In this document: piece after piece, positions 1 through 8,501 of the stretch | Layout: each line of letters begins with the position of its first letter | Position numbering within the stretch: the stretch's first letter is position 1 | Assembly (NCBI RefSeq): GCF_014648875.1 | Contig: NZ_BMRY01000008.1 | Span: 310,001 to 374,000, forward strand | Source: Streptomyces parvus | GTDB taxonomy: Bacteria > Actinomycetota > Actinomycetes > Streptomycetales > Streptomycetaceae | Reading direction: 5' to 3' | Length of the DNA: 64,000 nt | Position numbers and translations under genes: made by a program | The notes under the pieces: model-generated | Databases searched by the model: none | What the model saw: the letters and a program-made list of their open reading frames with translations, nothing else | Told to the model about the DNA's origin: nothing

Positions 1-1
1 C

Positions 2-1324
2 GCCCCGGTCGCCGCCGACTGCCCGGAGGCGCTGGCCGGAAAGGCCCGGTGTTACACGGGCCGGGACGGGAACGGGGCGCACTACGCGCTCGCCATCCCC
101 ACCCGCTGGAACGGCTCCCTGGTGGTGCACGCGCACGGCGGGCCCGACCTGGGCGACGCGTCGGACCCGGCCCGCTCGACGGAGGACCTGGGGCGCTGGG
201 CCGTCATGGTGGAGGAGGGTTACGCATGGGCGGGCTCCCCGTACCGGCGCGGCGGCTACGGGACGCGGATGGCGGCGGCCGACACCGAGAACGTGCGCCG
301 GGTCTTCGCCGACCGGTTCGGGAAGCCGGAACGGACCTATCTGCACGGCCAGTCCTGGGGCGGGAACGTCGCCGCCAAGGTCGCGGAGACGTACGGCAGG
401 AAGCCCGGGGCGTACGACGGGGTGCTGCTGACCAACGGCGTCCTGGGCGGCGGTTCGCGCGGCTACGACTACCGGGTCGACCTGCGCGTGGTCTACCAGT
501 ACTACTGCCGCAACCACCCGCGCCCCACAGAGCCGCGGTACCCGCTGTGGCAGGGGCTGCGCCCGGACTCCACGATGACGTCCGCCGGGCTGAGTTCCCG
601 GCTGCGCGAGTGCACGGGGTTCGACGCGGAACCGGCCGCCCGGACCGCCCTCCAGCAGCGCAACCTGGACGACATCCTCGCCGTCACCGGGATTCCGGAG
701 CAGTCGCTCGAATCGCATCTGCGGTTCGCGACGTTCACCTTCCGCGACATCGTCGCGACCCGGCTGGAGGGACGTAACCCCTTCTCCAACCGGGGCGTGC
801 GGTATACCGGTTCCCACGACGACCGGGCGCTGAACGCGGGCGTGGAGCGGTTCTCGGCGGATCCGACCGCGCGCCGGGACCTCTCGTGGGACAGCGACCT
901 GACCGGGCGGGTGTCCCTGCCCGTCCTGACCCTGCACGCGATCGACGACCCCACGGCGTTCGTGGAGCACGAGGCCGCCTACCGGGCCACATTGCGGGGC
1001 GCGGGCCGGGAGCACCGGCTCGTGCAGTCCTTCACCCGGGAGAGCGAGCACAGCGGGCTGAGCAGCGCGGAGTACGCCAACTCCATTGATGCACTTGACC
1101 GTTGGTCCCGTACCGGGCGCAAGCCCACCGCGCGTTCGCTGGCCGAATCGTGCGCCGCCTTCGACCGGACGTACGGCACGGGGTGCTTCTACGATCCCGG
1201 GTTCCGGCCCTCCTCGTACGCCTCCCGGGTGCTGCCCCGGCCGGGCGGCCTCGACTGGCCGGCCATGACGGCCGGTCAGGAACAGGCCTGGAGCCGGATC
1301 GACGGGGTGGGCATCGCCCCCTGA
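2..1324 (+). CDS. secreted-type alpha/beta hydrolase, 5' end missing
   Basis: The reading frame is open from base 2, so the start codon and any signal peptide lie before the window; 440 residues are visible. The serine nucleophile elbow is HGQSWGGN (Ser about residue 118 of the visible part). A likely acid follows in LHAIDDPTAF and a likely catalytic His in RESEHSG. An early PTRWNGSLVV stretch matches the PDRWNGGLVV of the secreted hydrolase at 50840-52324, so the two are probably distant paralogues, both in the loosely defined tannase/3-hydroxybutyrate-oligomer-hydrolase-like group. Cysteines near the C-terminus (SCAAFDRTYGTGCF) suggest a disulfide and hence export. The substrate cannot be told from the sequence. 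The fold and nucleophile are solid; the acid and His assignments are inference. Confidence 0.8.
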   Translation, partial: APVAADCPEALAGKARCYTGRDGNGAHYALAIPTRWNGSLVVHAHGGPDLGDASDPARSTEDLGRWAVMVEEGYAWAGSPYRRGGYGTRMAAADTENVRRVFADRFGKPERTYLHGQSWGGNVAAKVAETYGRKPGAYDGVLLTNGVLGGGSRGYDYRVDLRVVYQYYCRNHPRPTEPRYPLWQGLRPDSTMTSAGLSSRLRECTGFDAEPAARTALQQRNLDDILAVTGIPEQSLESHLRFATFTFRDIVATRLEGRNPFSNRGVRYTGSHDDRALNAGVERFSADPTARRDLSWDSDLTGRVSLPVLTLHAIDDPTAFVEHEAAYRATLRGAGREHRLVQSFTRESEHSGLSSAEYANSIDALDRWSRTGRKPTARSLAESCAAFDRTYGTGCFYDPGFRPSSYASRVLPRPGGLDWPAMTAGQEQAWSRIDGVGIAP

Positions 1325-1360
1325 GGCGCGGGAAAGGAGACCGCTGCCCTCCCGCGACCC

Positions 1361-1387
1361 TGGCACCCCTGGCACCCCTGGCACCCC
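1361..1387. repeat. three tandem copies of a 9-bp unit
   Basis: Three exact head-to-tail copies of TGGCACCCC lie in the 136-bp gap between the hydrolase and the permease. They could be a slippage product or a regulatory array. No function is evident. Confidence 0.8.
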
Positions 1388-1445
1388 GCTGGTATACCGT
1401 AACGCCGCCTTCACACCGGCCGTACGCAAGGGAAACGGCGGCTGC

Positions 1446-1451
1446 CTAGCG
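1446..1451 (+). promoter_or_regulatory. -10-like TAGCGT close to the permease start
   Basis: TAGCGT ends 9 nt before the ATG at 1461. Transcription would begin about at the start codon, giving a leaderless or nearly leaderless mRNA. This fits the lack of a good ribosome site in GTCCCCCGCC. The same hexamer sits 7 nt before the gene at 52464. No convincing -35 was found. Confidence 0.4.
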
Positions 1452-1460
1452 TCCCCCGCC

Positions 1461-3146
1461 ATGGATACCCGCACGCAACTCGCCGAGCCGTCCCCGCCGG
1501 ACCCCGCACCGCCCGCCGTACCCGACGAACCACAGGCGGTGCGGGAGACGCTGGAGGACTACACCCTCCGCTTCGCGCCGCGCAGTTACCGCCGCTGGAC
1601 CCCGATGGTCGTCGCGACCACCGCGCTCGGCGGCATCGCCTACATGGCCGACTTCTCCATCGGCGCGGGCATCGCCATGGCCCACGGCACCGGCAACGCC
1701 CTGGTCGCGATCACGGTCGCGGCGGCGCTCATCTTCATCACCGGTTTCCCGCTCGCCTACTACGCGGCCCGCTACAACATCGACCTGGACCTGATCACCC
1801 GGGGCTCCGGCTTCGGCTACTACGGCTCGGTCCTCACCGGCGTCATCTTCGCCAGCTTCACCGTCATCTTCTTCGCCCTCGAAGGGGCGATCATGGCCCA
1901 GGGCCTAAAGCTCGGATTCGGGCTGCCGCTGTGGCTCGGCTACGCCGTCTCCACCCTCATGGTCATCCCCCTCGTCATCTACGGGATGAAGGCGCTCAGC
2001 AAGCTCCAGGTGTGGACCACCCCCATCTGGCTGCTGCTGATGGTCGGCCCGCTGGTCCATCTGGTCGCCACCGACCCCGGCACGGTCGACAGCTTCCTCG
2101 CCTACGCGGGCACCGACGGCGGGGGCAGCCTGAACACGGCCTCCGTGCTGCTCGGCGCGGGCGTCTGCCTCTCGCTGATCGCGCAGATCGGTGAGCAGAT
2201 CGACTATCTGCGCTTCATGCCGCCGAAGACCGAGGCGAACCGGCGCAGCTGGTGGACGGCGATGGTCATGGCCGGGCCCGGCTGGGTGGTGCTCGGCGCG
2301 ATCAAGCAGGCCATCGGGGTCTTCCTCGCCGTCTACATTCTCTCCGAGGTGGGGCCGGCGGCCGCGACCGAGCCGATCCAGCAGTTCCGCGGGGCGTTCG
2401 ACGCGATGATGCCGTCCTGGCTGGTGGTGCCGCTGGCCGTGGTCCTGGTGGTCATCAGCCAGATCAAGATCAACGTGACGAACGCCTACTCCGGCTCACT
2501 GGCGTGGACGAACTCCTTTACCCGCGTCACCAAGCACTACCCCGGCCGCATGATCTTCGTCCTGGTGAACCTGGCCTTCGCGCTGATCCTGATGGAGGCC
2601 GACATGTTCAGCTTCCTCAACAGCGTTCTGGGCTTCTACTCCAACTGCGCCATCGCCTGGGTGGTCACCGTCGCCACCGACATCGGGGTCAACAAGTACC
2701 TGCTGAAGCTCTCCCCGCACGCACCGGAGTTCCGCCGGGGGATGCTCTACGCGGTGAACCCGGTCGGCGTGACCGCGTTCACCGCCGCCTCCGGGCTGTC
2801 CATCGCGATGTACTTCCACGCCTTCGGCGACACGGTCCAGCCCTACTCCCCCGTCGCGGCCGTGGTGATCGCGTTCGTCCTCACCCCGGTCATGGCGGTC
2901 GTCACCCGCGGCCGGTACTACCTGCGGCGGAGCGACGACGGCATCCCGGTGCCGCTGCTGGACGACGAGGGCAACCCGAGCGCGGTCACGTACGACTGCC
3001 ACGTCTGCCGGCAGACCTTCGAGCGCCCGGACCTGGCCGCCTGCCCGGCCCACGACGCCGTGGTCTGCTCGCTCTGCCTGAGTACGGACAAGGCGGGCGA
3101 CCACGTCCTGCCGGCCGCACCGCCCGTCCCGATCTCCGGCACCTGA
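1461..3146 (+). CDS. NCS1/purine-cytosine-permease-type transporter with C-terminal Cys-rich module
   Basis: This 561-residue integral membrane protein has about 12 hydrophobic segments between residues 50 and 500. Motifs such as SRGSGFGYYG-like ITRGSGFGYYGSV and KINVTNAYSGSLAW are typical of nucleobase:cation symporter-1 relatives. It probably imports a nucleobase or related small nitrogenous solute by ion coupling. The last 60 residues are soluble and carry CHVC, CPAH and CSLC clusters in a C-x2-C-x11-C-x2-H-x4-C-x2-C arrangement, which looks like a metal-binding finger facing the cytosol. NCS1 proteins usually end soon after the last helix, so this tail is unusual. The gene stands alone; the next gene is convergent and begins 6 bp on. 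The substrate is not predictable here. Confidence 0.82.
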   Translation: MDTRTQLAEPSPPDPAPPAVPDEPQAVRETLEDYTLRFAPRSYRRWTPMVVATTALGGIAYMADFSIGAGIAMAHGTGNALVAITVAAALIFITGFPLAYYAARYNIDLDLITRGSGFGYYGSVLTGVIFASFTVIFFALEGAIMAQGLKLGFGLPLWLGYAVSTLMVIPLVIYGMKALSKLQVWTTPIWLLLMVGPLVHLVATDPGTVDSFLAYAGTDGGGSLNTASVLLGAGVCLSLIAQIGEQIDYLRFMPPKTEANRRSWWTAMVMAGPGWVVLGAIKQAIGVFLAVYILSEVGPAAATEPIQQFRGAFDAMMPSWLVVPLAVVLVVISQIKINVTNAYSGSLAWTNSFTRVTKHYPGRMIFVLVNLAFALILMEADMFSFLNSVLGFYSNCAIAWVVTVATDIGVNKYLLKLSPHAPEFRRGMLYAVNPVGVTAFTAASGLSIAMYFHAFGDTVQPYSPVAAVVIAFVLTPVMAVVTRGRYYLRRSDDGIPVPLLDDEGNPSAVTYDCHVCRQTFERPDLAACPAHDAVVCSLCLSTDKAGDHVLPAAPPVPISGT

Positions 3147-3152
3147 TCCGCG

Positions 3153-4157
3153 TCAGGCGGCCTTCGCGTCCCTCAGCAGCTCCTCGATCCGGGACAGTTC
3201 GTCCTCGGTGAAGTCCAGGTTCCGGGCGGCCTCGACGCTGTTCTCCAACTGCGTCACGCTGCTCGCGCCGACGACGGCGGAGGTGAGCCGGCCGCCGCGC
3301 AGCACCCACGCGAGGGCGAGCTGCGCGAGCGACTGGCCACGCTCCTTCGCCAGCGCGTCCAGGGCGCGCAGCCGCTCCACCAGCTGCGGGGTGACGGCGT
3401 CGGCGGACAGGAAGGGGCTCGCGCCCGCCGCCCGGGACCCGGCCGGAATGCCGTCGAGGTACCGGTCGGTGAGGATGCCCTGCTCCAGCGGCGAGTAGGC
3501 GATGGACCCGACGCCCAGCTCGTCCAGGACGTCCGGCAGCCCGTCGGCCTCGATGCGGCGGTCGAGCATCGAGTAGCGGGGCTGGTGGATGAGGAGCGGG
3601 GTGCCGAGGTCCTTCAGGATCGCGGCGGCCTCACGGGTCTGGGCGGCGGAGTAGTTGGAGAGGCCGACGTAGAGGGCCTTGCCCTGCCGTACGGCGGAGT
3701 CGAGCGCGCCCATGGTCTCCGCGAGCGGGGTGTCCGGGTCGGGGCGGTGGGAGTAGAAGATGTCGACGTACTCGACACCGAGGCGCTTGAGGCTCTGGTC
3801 GAGCGAGGAGCGGAGGTACTTCCGCGAGCCCCACTCCCCGTACGGTCCCTCCCACATGTGGTAGCCGGCCTTGGTGGAGATGACGAGTTCGTCGCGCAGC
3901 CCGGCGAAGTCGGTGGCCAGGGCGCGGCCCAGGGTCTCTTCGGCGGAGCCGGGCGGCGGGCCGTAGTTGTTGGCCAGGTCGAAGTGGGTGATGCCGAGGT
4001 CGAAGGCGCGGCGCAGGATGGCGCCCTGCGTCTCGGGCGTCCTGTCGCCCCCGAAGTTGTGCCAGAGGCCGAGGGAGAGCGCGGGCAGCAGGAGACCGCT
4101 GCGGCCGGTGCGCCGGTAGGGCATGCCGGAGTAGCGGTCGGGGGACGGCAGGTACAT
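3153..4157 (-). CDS. aldo/keto reductase, YghZ/MgrA (L-glyceraldehyde-3-phosphate reductase) type
   Basis: This 334-residue NADPH-dependent oxidoreductase has the AKR TIM-barrel. The opening is MPYRRTGRSGLLLPALSLGLW. The catalytic set is Asp in FDLANNYGP, Tyr in the same segment, Lys in VISTKAGY and His in DIFYSHRPD. The C-terminal LAWVLRGG and SAVVGASS segments fit the cofactor clamp. Length and the FYSHRPDP sequence match the YghZ branch, which reduces L-glyceraldehyde 3-phosphate and methylglyoxal-like aldehydes. I place the start at the ATG at 4157 because homologues begin shortly before this barrel start; an open frame runs to 4256 but looks non-native. It is divergent from the LysR gene at 4275, a usual regulator/target layout. 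The substrate is inferred from family only. Confidence 0.88.
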   Translation of the reverse strand: MYLPSPDRYSGMPYRRTGRSGLLLPALSLGLWHNFGGDRTPETQGAILRRAFDLGITHFDLANNYGPPPGSAEETLGRALATDFAGLRDELVISTKAGYHMWEGPYGEWGSRKYLRSSLDQSLKRLGVEYVDIFYSHRPDPDTPLAETMGALDSAVRQGKALYVGLSNYSAAQTREAAAILKDLGTPLLIHQPRYSMLDRRIEADGLPDVLDELGVGSIAYSPLEQGILTDRYLDGIPAGSRAAGASPFLSADAVTPQLVERLRALDALAKERGQSLAQLALAWVLRGGRLTSAVVGASSVTQLENSVEAARNLDFTEDELSRIEELLRDAKAA

Positions 4158-4263
4158 GGGCGGGCTCCGCTGGAGAGATCCGGGGACTGAGGGAGACGGC
4201 TCCAGGCTTCCGCAGATCGATCCAGCAGTCCAACAGGAGATTCTGCTCGAATTCATCGCCTAC

Positions 4264-4273
4264 ATTGCTCAAT
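4264..4273. promoter_or_regulatory. ATTG-CT-CAAT dyad in the AKR/LysR divergent region
   Basis: A perfect 4-bp-arm dyad abuts the ATG of the LysR gene and overlaps a TACATT -10-like hexamer (4261-4266). LysR proteins commonly autoregulate from such interrupted dyads. The position suggests autorepression and possibly control of the divergent reductase. Confidence 0.35.
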
Positions 4274-4274
4274 C

Positions 4275-5186
4275 ATGGAATTGCGTCAGCTGGAGCACTT
4301 CGTCGCCGTGGCGGAGGAGCAGCACTTCACCCGCGCCGCGGAGCGGCTCGCCGTCTCGCAGTCCGGACTCTCCGCCTCCGTACGGGCGCTGGAGCAGGAG
4401 CTGCGGACCCCATTGTTCAGCCGCACCACGCGCACGGTCCGGCTCACGGAGGCGGGGCGGGCGCTGCTGGTGGAGGCGGAGCGCACGCTGGCCGGGGCGC
4501 GGGCGGCGCGGGACGCGGTCGACGCCGTACGGGGGCTGCTGCGCGGGACGCTGACGGTGGGGGTCGAGCAGTGTGTGGCGGGGGTGAGTCCGGCGCGGCT
4601 GCTGGCGGCGTTCCACCGGGAGCATCCGCAGATGGAACTGCGGCTGCGTCAGGAGGGCACGAGCAGTCTGCTGGACGGGGTGGCGGGCGGCCGGCTCGAC
4701 CTGGCGTTCGCGGCGACGGTCGGCCCGGCGGAGTGGCGCGGGGAGCTGGTGCCGCTGGCCCGGGAGCCGATGGTGCTGCTGTGTGCGGCGGGGCATCCGT
4801 TCGCGGGGCGGGCCGAGGTGGGGTGGGAGGAGCTGCCGGGGGCGTCGTTCATCGACTTCCATCCGGACTGGGGGCCGCGCCGGGCCGCCGACGAGGCGTT
4901 CGTGGCGGCGGGGGTGCGGCGGACGGTGGGCCTTGAGGTCAACGATGTGCACAGCCTGCTGGAGCTGGTGCAGGAGGGGCTGGGGATCGCGGTGGTGCCG
5001 CACCACTTCTCCCGTAAGCCGGAGGCGGCCCGGCTGGTCGCGGTGGAGCTGGCGGGCGCGCACCGGCCGGTGTACGAGAGCGTGGTGGTGCTGCCGGGGG
5101 CGGGGAGCCTGAGCCCGGGGGCGCGGTCGCTGATGCGGCTGGTGCGGGAGGACCCGGTGCGGGAGCCGGTGCGGGATCAAGTCTGA
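4275..5186 (+). CDS. LysR family transcriptional regulator
   Basis: 303 residues, the usual LTTR length. The N-terminal winged helix-turn-helix begins MELRQLEHFVAVAEE and continues FTRAAERLAVSQSGLSASV, followed by the linker helix and RTTRTVRLTEAGRALL. Residues about 90-290 form the periplasmic-binding-protein-like effector domain (GTLTVGV, GLGIAVVPHH). Typically a tetramer that binds T-N11-A dyads. Divergent to the aldo/keto reductase at 4157, which is its most likely target. The effector is unknown. The start at 4275 is only 8 nt after a -10-like TACATT, suggesting a leaderless message. Confidence 0.92.
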   Translation: MELRQLEHFVAVAEEQHFTRAAERLAVSQSGLSASVRALEQELRTPLFSRTTRTVRLTEAGRALLVEAERTLAGARAARDAVDAVRGLLRGTLTVGVEQCVAGVSPARLLAAFHREHPQMELRLRQEGTSSLLDGVAGGRLDLAFAATVGPAEWRGELVPLAREPMVLLCAAGHPFAGRAEVGWEELPGASFIDFHPDWGPRRAADEAFVAAGVRRTVGLEVNDVHSLLELVQEGLGIAVVPHHFSRKPEAARLVAVELAGAHRPVYESVVVLPGAGSLSPGARSLMRLVREDPVREPVRDQV

Positions 5187-5217
5187 GGCGTGGGTCCCAC
5201 CAGCCCCCCGGAGCCGC

Positions 5218-5253
5218 ACCGGCCCCCGGAGCCTCGGCGACCCCGGGGCCGGT
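5218..5253. terminator. bidirectional terminator between convergent LysR and exporter genes
   Basis: ACCGGCCCC (5218-5226) pairs perfectly with GGGGCCGGT (5245-5253). It lies in the short gap between two convergent genes. There is no T-tract, as is usual in Streptomyces. Confidence 0.55.
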
Positions 5254-5270
5254 CCCCGTCCCCGTACGCT

Positions 5271-7724
5271 TCAGTCCTCGTGGCCCAACTGGAGGTCGCG
5301 CTCGGTGCGGCCACCGCCCGCGACCTGGAGGACCGTGGCGACCGGCGGGTATCCGGCGGCGATCACGGTGTACTCGCCGGACGACAGGTCGACGAACCGG
5401 AACGACCCGTCGGACCCGGTGGTGAGGGTGTCCACCACATTGCCCGCCGCGTCGAGCAGCGTGACCCGGGCGTCCTCGACGGGCCGTCCGCCGGTGGCCC
5501 GGACCACGCCCCGCAGGACGGCCCCGCCCGCCAGCTCGATGTCCTGCCGGGTCTCGCGGGCGGCCTGCACGCTGACCGGGAGGGCGGCGGGGCGGAAGGC
5601 GGGGGCGCTGGCGGCGAGGGTGTACTCGCCCGCGATCAGCTCGCCGATGACATAGCCGCCCTCGCGGCCGGTACGGGTCGAGGCGACGACCTCGCCGCGA
5701 ACGTCGGTGAGGGTGACGGCCGCGTCGCGTACGGGGGCGCCGTCGGGCGTGAGCACGGATCCGGCGAGGCGTCCGGCGCCGCCGAGCACCACGTCCAGTT
5801 CGACGGGGCGTTCGCCGACGGTGACGCTGACGGCCTGGGGCTGGTGGCCGCCCGCGGCGGCGATCAGGACGTAGGAGCCGGCGCCGGGGACGCTGAGCGC
5901 GTACCGCCCGTCCTCGCCGCTGGCCCCACGCCCGATCTGCTGCCCCTGGACGTCGATGAGGGTGAGGGCGGCCCGGGGGACGGTCGTGCCGTCGGGGTGC
6001 TGGACGCTGCCGTGCACCGGGACCCCGGCGAGGTGGCCGGAGTCGGCGCGGGCGGCGGGGATCTGCGTGGTGGTGGTCTCGGCGGCGGCTTCGGGGCTGT
6101 GGTGGGACACCAGCGGTTTCTCCTTGAGGAAGAAGGCGAGGATCAGGCCGAGCACGAGGACCGGCACGAGGTAGAGGAAGATGCGCGGCATCGCGTCGAC
6201 GTACGCCTGGATGTAGGCGTCACGCAGGGCGGGTTCCATCGCGTGGACGATCTGCGGGGTGATCGACTCGGGGTCGGGCAGCTCCGCGCCGGTGGGCAGC
6301 CGGACACCGAGCGCGTCCGAGAGCCGTCCGGCGAGCAGCGTGCCGAAGATCGCCGCGCCGACGCTGCCGCCGATCTGCCGGAAGTAGTTGTTGGCGCTGG
6401 TGGCGGTACCGAGGTCCGAGGGGCGTACGGAGTTCTGCACGGCGAGCACGAGGACGGACATGACCAGCCCGATCCCGAGGCCGAGAACGGCCTGGTAGAG
6501 GCTGTACACCAGCGGGGAGGTGTCCGCCTCCAGCAGGGACAGCAGGCCCATGCCGACCACCGAGACGGCGCTGCCGACGATCGGGTAGATCCGGTAGCGG
6601 CCGGTGCGGGTGACGAGCTGGCCCGAGACGATGGAGCCGCCGACGATGCCCATCATCATCGGGAGCATCAGCAGCCCGGATTCGGTGGCGCTGACCCCGT
6701 CGACCATCTGGAGATAGGTCGGGAGGTAGCTGGCGGCCCCGAAGAGCGCGATGCCGACGACCGCGCCGACCAGGCCGGTGACGTTGAAGACGGAGTCACG
6801 GAAGAGCCGTAGCGGAATGATCGGTTCTGCGGCCCGGCGCTCCACGGCGACGAAGAGCGCCGTCGTGACGACCGCGCCCGCCGTCAGGCCCAGGATGGTG
6901 CGCGAGCCCCAGGCGTACTCGGTGCCGCCCCAACTGGTCACCAGCACCAGGCAGGTGGAGGCGGCGGCGAGGAGCGCCGCGCCCAGGACGTCGAGCCGGG
7001 GGCGTACGGCGGGCCGGGGCAGCTTGAGGACGACCGCGATGACGGCCAGGGTGACCAGGCCGAAGGGGACGTTGATGTAGAAGCACCAGCGCCAGGAGGC
7101 GTGGTCGGTGAAGAAGCCGCCGAGCAGGGGTCCGGCGACCGAGGCGAGGCCGAAGACCGCGCCGATGAGGCCCATGTAGCGGCCGCGCTCCCGGGCGGGG
7201 ACGATGTCCGCGATGATCGCCTGGACGCCGATCATGAGGCCGCCGCCGCCGATGCCCTGGAGGGCGCGGAAGGCGATCAGCTCGTCCATGGTCCGCGACC
7301 AGCCCGCGAGGGCGGAGCCGATGATGAAGACGACGATGGCGAACTGGAAGACGCTCTTGCGCCCGAAGAGGTCGCCGAGTTTGCCGTAGAGCGGCAGGAC
7401 GATGGTGGAGGCGAGGAGATAGGCGGTGACCGCCCAGGACATCTTCTCCAGGCCGTGCAGTTCACCGACGATCCGGGGCAGCGCGGTGGCGACGATCATC
7501 TGGTCGAGCGCCGCGAGCAGCAGGGTGAGCATCAGCCCGAGGAAGACCATGCGGACCTTGCGGGGGCTGATCTCCACGGCCGTCTGCCCGGTGCCGGGTC
7601 CGGCCGGAGGGGGTGGCGGGGGCGGTGCGGCGGTTTCGACGGTCGCCGTCGTGCCGTCCGGATCCGGGCCGTCGGGTCCGGTGCCGTCCGGCCCGTCCTT
7701 CACCAGCGTGATTCCGCCCACCAC
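5271..7724 (-). CDS. DHA2 (EmrB/QacA) MFS exporter with three C-terminal Ig-like repeats
   Basis: 817 residues. After a short Pro/Gly-rich N-terminus, residues about 50-540 form a 14-helix drug:H+ antiporter: LDQMIVATALPRI is the DHA2 motif D1, GKLGDLFGRK is MFS motif A, and the GPLLGGFFTD stretch is motif C. Residues about 580-815 are three consecutive units of about 80 residues (GSVQHPDG..., GSVLTPDG..., GVVRATGG...), each ending in a GEYT-like turn. They resemble carboxypeptidase-regulatory/Cna-B beta-sandwiches. A 14-helix topology puts this tail in the cytoplasm, which is odd for such domains. I chose the GTG at 7724, which has GAGGGGAG upstream, over the in-frame 7787. A palindrome at 7801-7817 may be its operator. 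The substrate is unknown. Confidence 0.88.
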   Translation of the reverse strand: MVGGITLVKDGPDGTGPDGPDPDGTTATVETAAPPPPPPPAGPGTGQTAVEISPRKVRMVFLGLMLTLLLAALDQMIVATALPRIVGELHGLEKMSWAVTAYLLASTIVLPLYGKLGDLFGRKSVFQFAIVVFIIGSALAGWSRTMDELIAFRALQGIGGGGLMIGVQAIIADIVPARERGRYMGLIGAVFGLASVAGPLLGGFFTDHASWRWCFYINVPFGLVTLAVIAVVLKLPRPAVRPRLDVLGAALLAAASTCLVLVTSWGGTEYAWGSRTILGLTAGAVVTTALFVAVERRAAEPIIPLRLFRDSVFNVTGLVGAVVGIALFGAASYLPTYLQMVDGVSATESGLLMLPMMMGIVGGSIVSGQLVTRTGRYRIYPIVGSAVSVVGMGLLSLLEADTSPLVYSLYQAVLGLGIGLVMSVLVLAVQNSVRPSDLGTATSANNYFRQIGGSVGAAIFGTLLAGRLSDALGVRLPTGAELPDPESITPQIVHAMEPALRDAYIQAYVDAMPRIFLYLVPVLVLGLILAFFLKEKPLVSHHSPEAAAETTTTQIPAARADSGHLAGVPVHGSVQHPDGTTVPRAALTLIDVQGQQIGRGASGEDGRYALSVPGAGSYVLIAAAGGHQPQAVSVTVGERPVELDVVLGGAGRLAGSVLTPDGAPVRDAAVTLTDVRGEVVASTRTGREGGYVIGELIAGEYTLAASAPAFRPAALPVSVQAARETRQDIELAGGAVLRGVVRATGGRPVEDARVTLLDAAGNVVDTLTTGSDGSFRFVDLSSGEYTVIAAGYPPVATVLQVAGGGRTERDLQLGHED

Positions 7725-7800
7725 GTAACGCTCCCCTCGTTGCACCTGCGCCGCCCATTTGTCGCATCGCGCGGCAAGGCGGGGCAAACGTGACGAGGGG

Positions 7801-7817
7801 CGTACGCGGCGCGTACG
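7801..7817. promoter_or_regulatory. 17-bp palindrome upstream of the exporter
   Basis: CGTACGCGGCGCGTACG has perfect 8-bp arms around one central base and lies 77 bp before the exporter start. Its size and symmetry fit a TetR- or MarR-type operator. No such regulator gene is adjacent, so the factor would act from elsewhere. GC-rich composition makes chance palindromes more frequent here. Confidence 0.4.
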
Positions 7818-7943
7818 GAGGGCTTATGCGCCGGTGGGAGCCGCTACCGCGCACAACCGGCCGCCCCGGAAAACCACCCGTTCCGGTGAGGCCGGCCGAC
7901 GTGCGGGGGCCGGGCGGACCGGCCCCCGGATCGCCGGTGGGTC

Positions 7944-8387
7944 CTACTTCTCGACCTCGGTGGCGAGGTTCTGGAGCAGCTCGTCGTAGATGCGGGCGAG
8001 GCCCTTGGGGGCGAACGTCCGCTCGAAGAACCCGCCGATGCCGCCGGCGCCGTCCCAGACCGTGACCACCACGGCCTTGGACTTCCCCTCACCGGCCGGG
8101 GTGACGGTCCAGGTGGTGACCATGGAGGAGTTGCGGTCCTTCTCGACGAGCTGCCCGTCGGTCGGCTCGCTGACCTCCAGCAGGCAGTCGCGGACGCGCT
8201 TGCTGGTCGCCTGGAGCTTCCAGTGCACGAGGGTGCCCTCGCCGTCGCCGCCCTCCCGGACCTCGTACTCGCTGAAGTGCCCGGTCAGCACCTTGCCGCG
8301 GACGTCCTTGTAGTCGGCCAGCGCGTCGAACACCGCCTCTGCGTCCGCCGCGATGATCCGCTCCGTGGTGGCCTCGACCTGCGCCAT
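7944..8387 (-). CDS. SRPBCC (START-like) family protein
   Basis: 147 residues, the normal size for a polyketide-cyclase/START-like fold. It opens MAQVEATTERIIAADAEAVF, the typical SRPBCC beginning. It continues through a beta-sheet with GEGTLVHWKL, and ends with the long C-terminal helix (RIYDELLQNLATEVEK) that closes the hydrophobic cavity. The ATG at 8387 is preceded by TGGAGG at good spacing and fixes the start. Such proteins bind small hydrophobic ligands. No neighbour points to a ligand. Confidence 0.85.
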   Translation of the reverse strand: MAQVEATTERIIAADAEAVFDALADYKDVRGKVLTGHFSEYEVREGGDGEGTLVHWKLQATSKRVRDCLLEVSEPTDGQLVEKDRNSSMVTTWTVTPAGEGKSKAVVVTVWDGAGGIGGFFERTFAPKGLARIYDELLQNLATEVEK

Positions 8388-8501
8388 GGCTGTTCCTCCA
8401 GCAATCCGTGGTTCCGGGGGGTCAGCTGAGCCAACCACCTCGGGCACGGCCGCTCAAAATCGGGGTCCGGAGGGGATCCGGCCGGGCGAGGCCGGGTGCG
8501 A

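Noticed and set aside
1361..1387. CRISPR-like array
   Set aside because: The units are 9 bp, directly tandem, with no spacers and no cas genes.
4158..4256. Longer aldo/keto reductase starting at 4256
   Set aside because: The extra 33 residues do not resemble the family and would overlap the divergent promoter region.
7725..7787. Exporter start at 7787
   Set aside because: The added 21 residues contain no family sequence and the GTG at 7724 has a good ribosome site.
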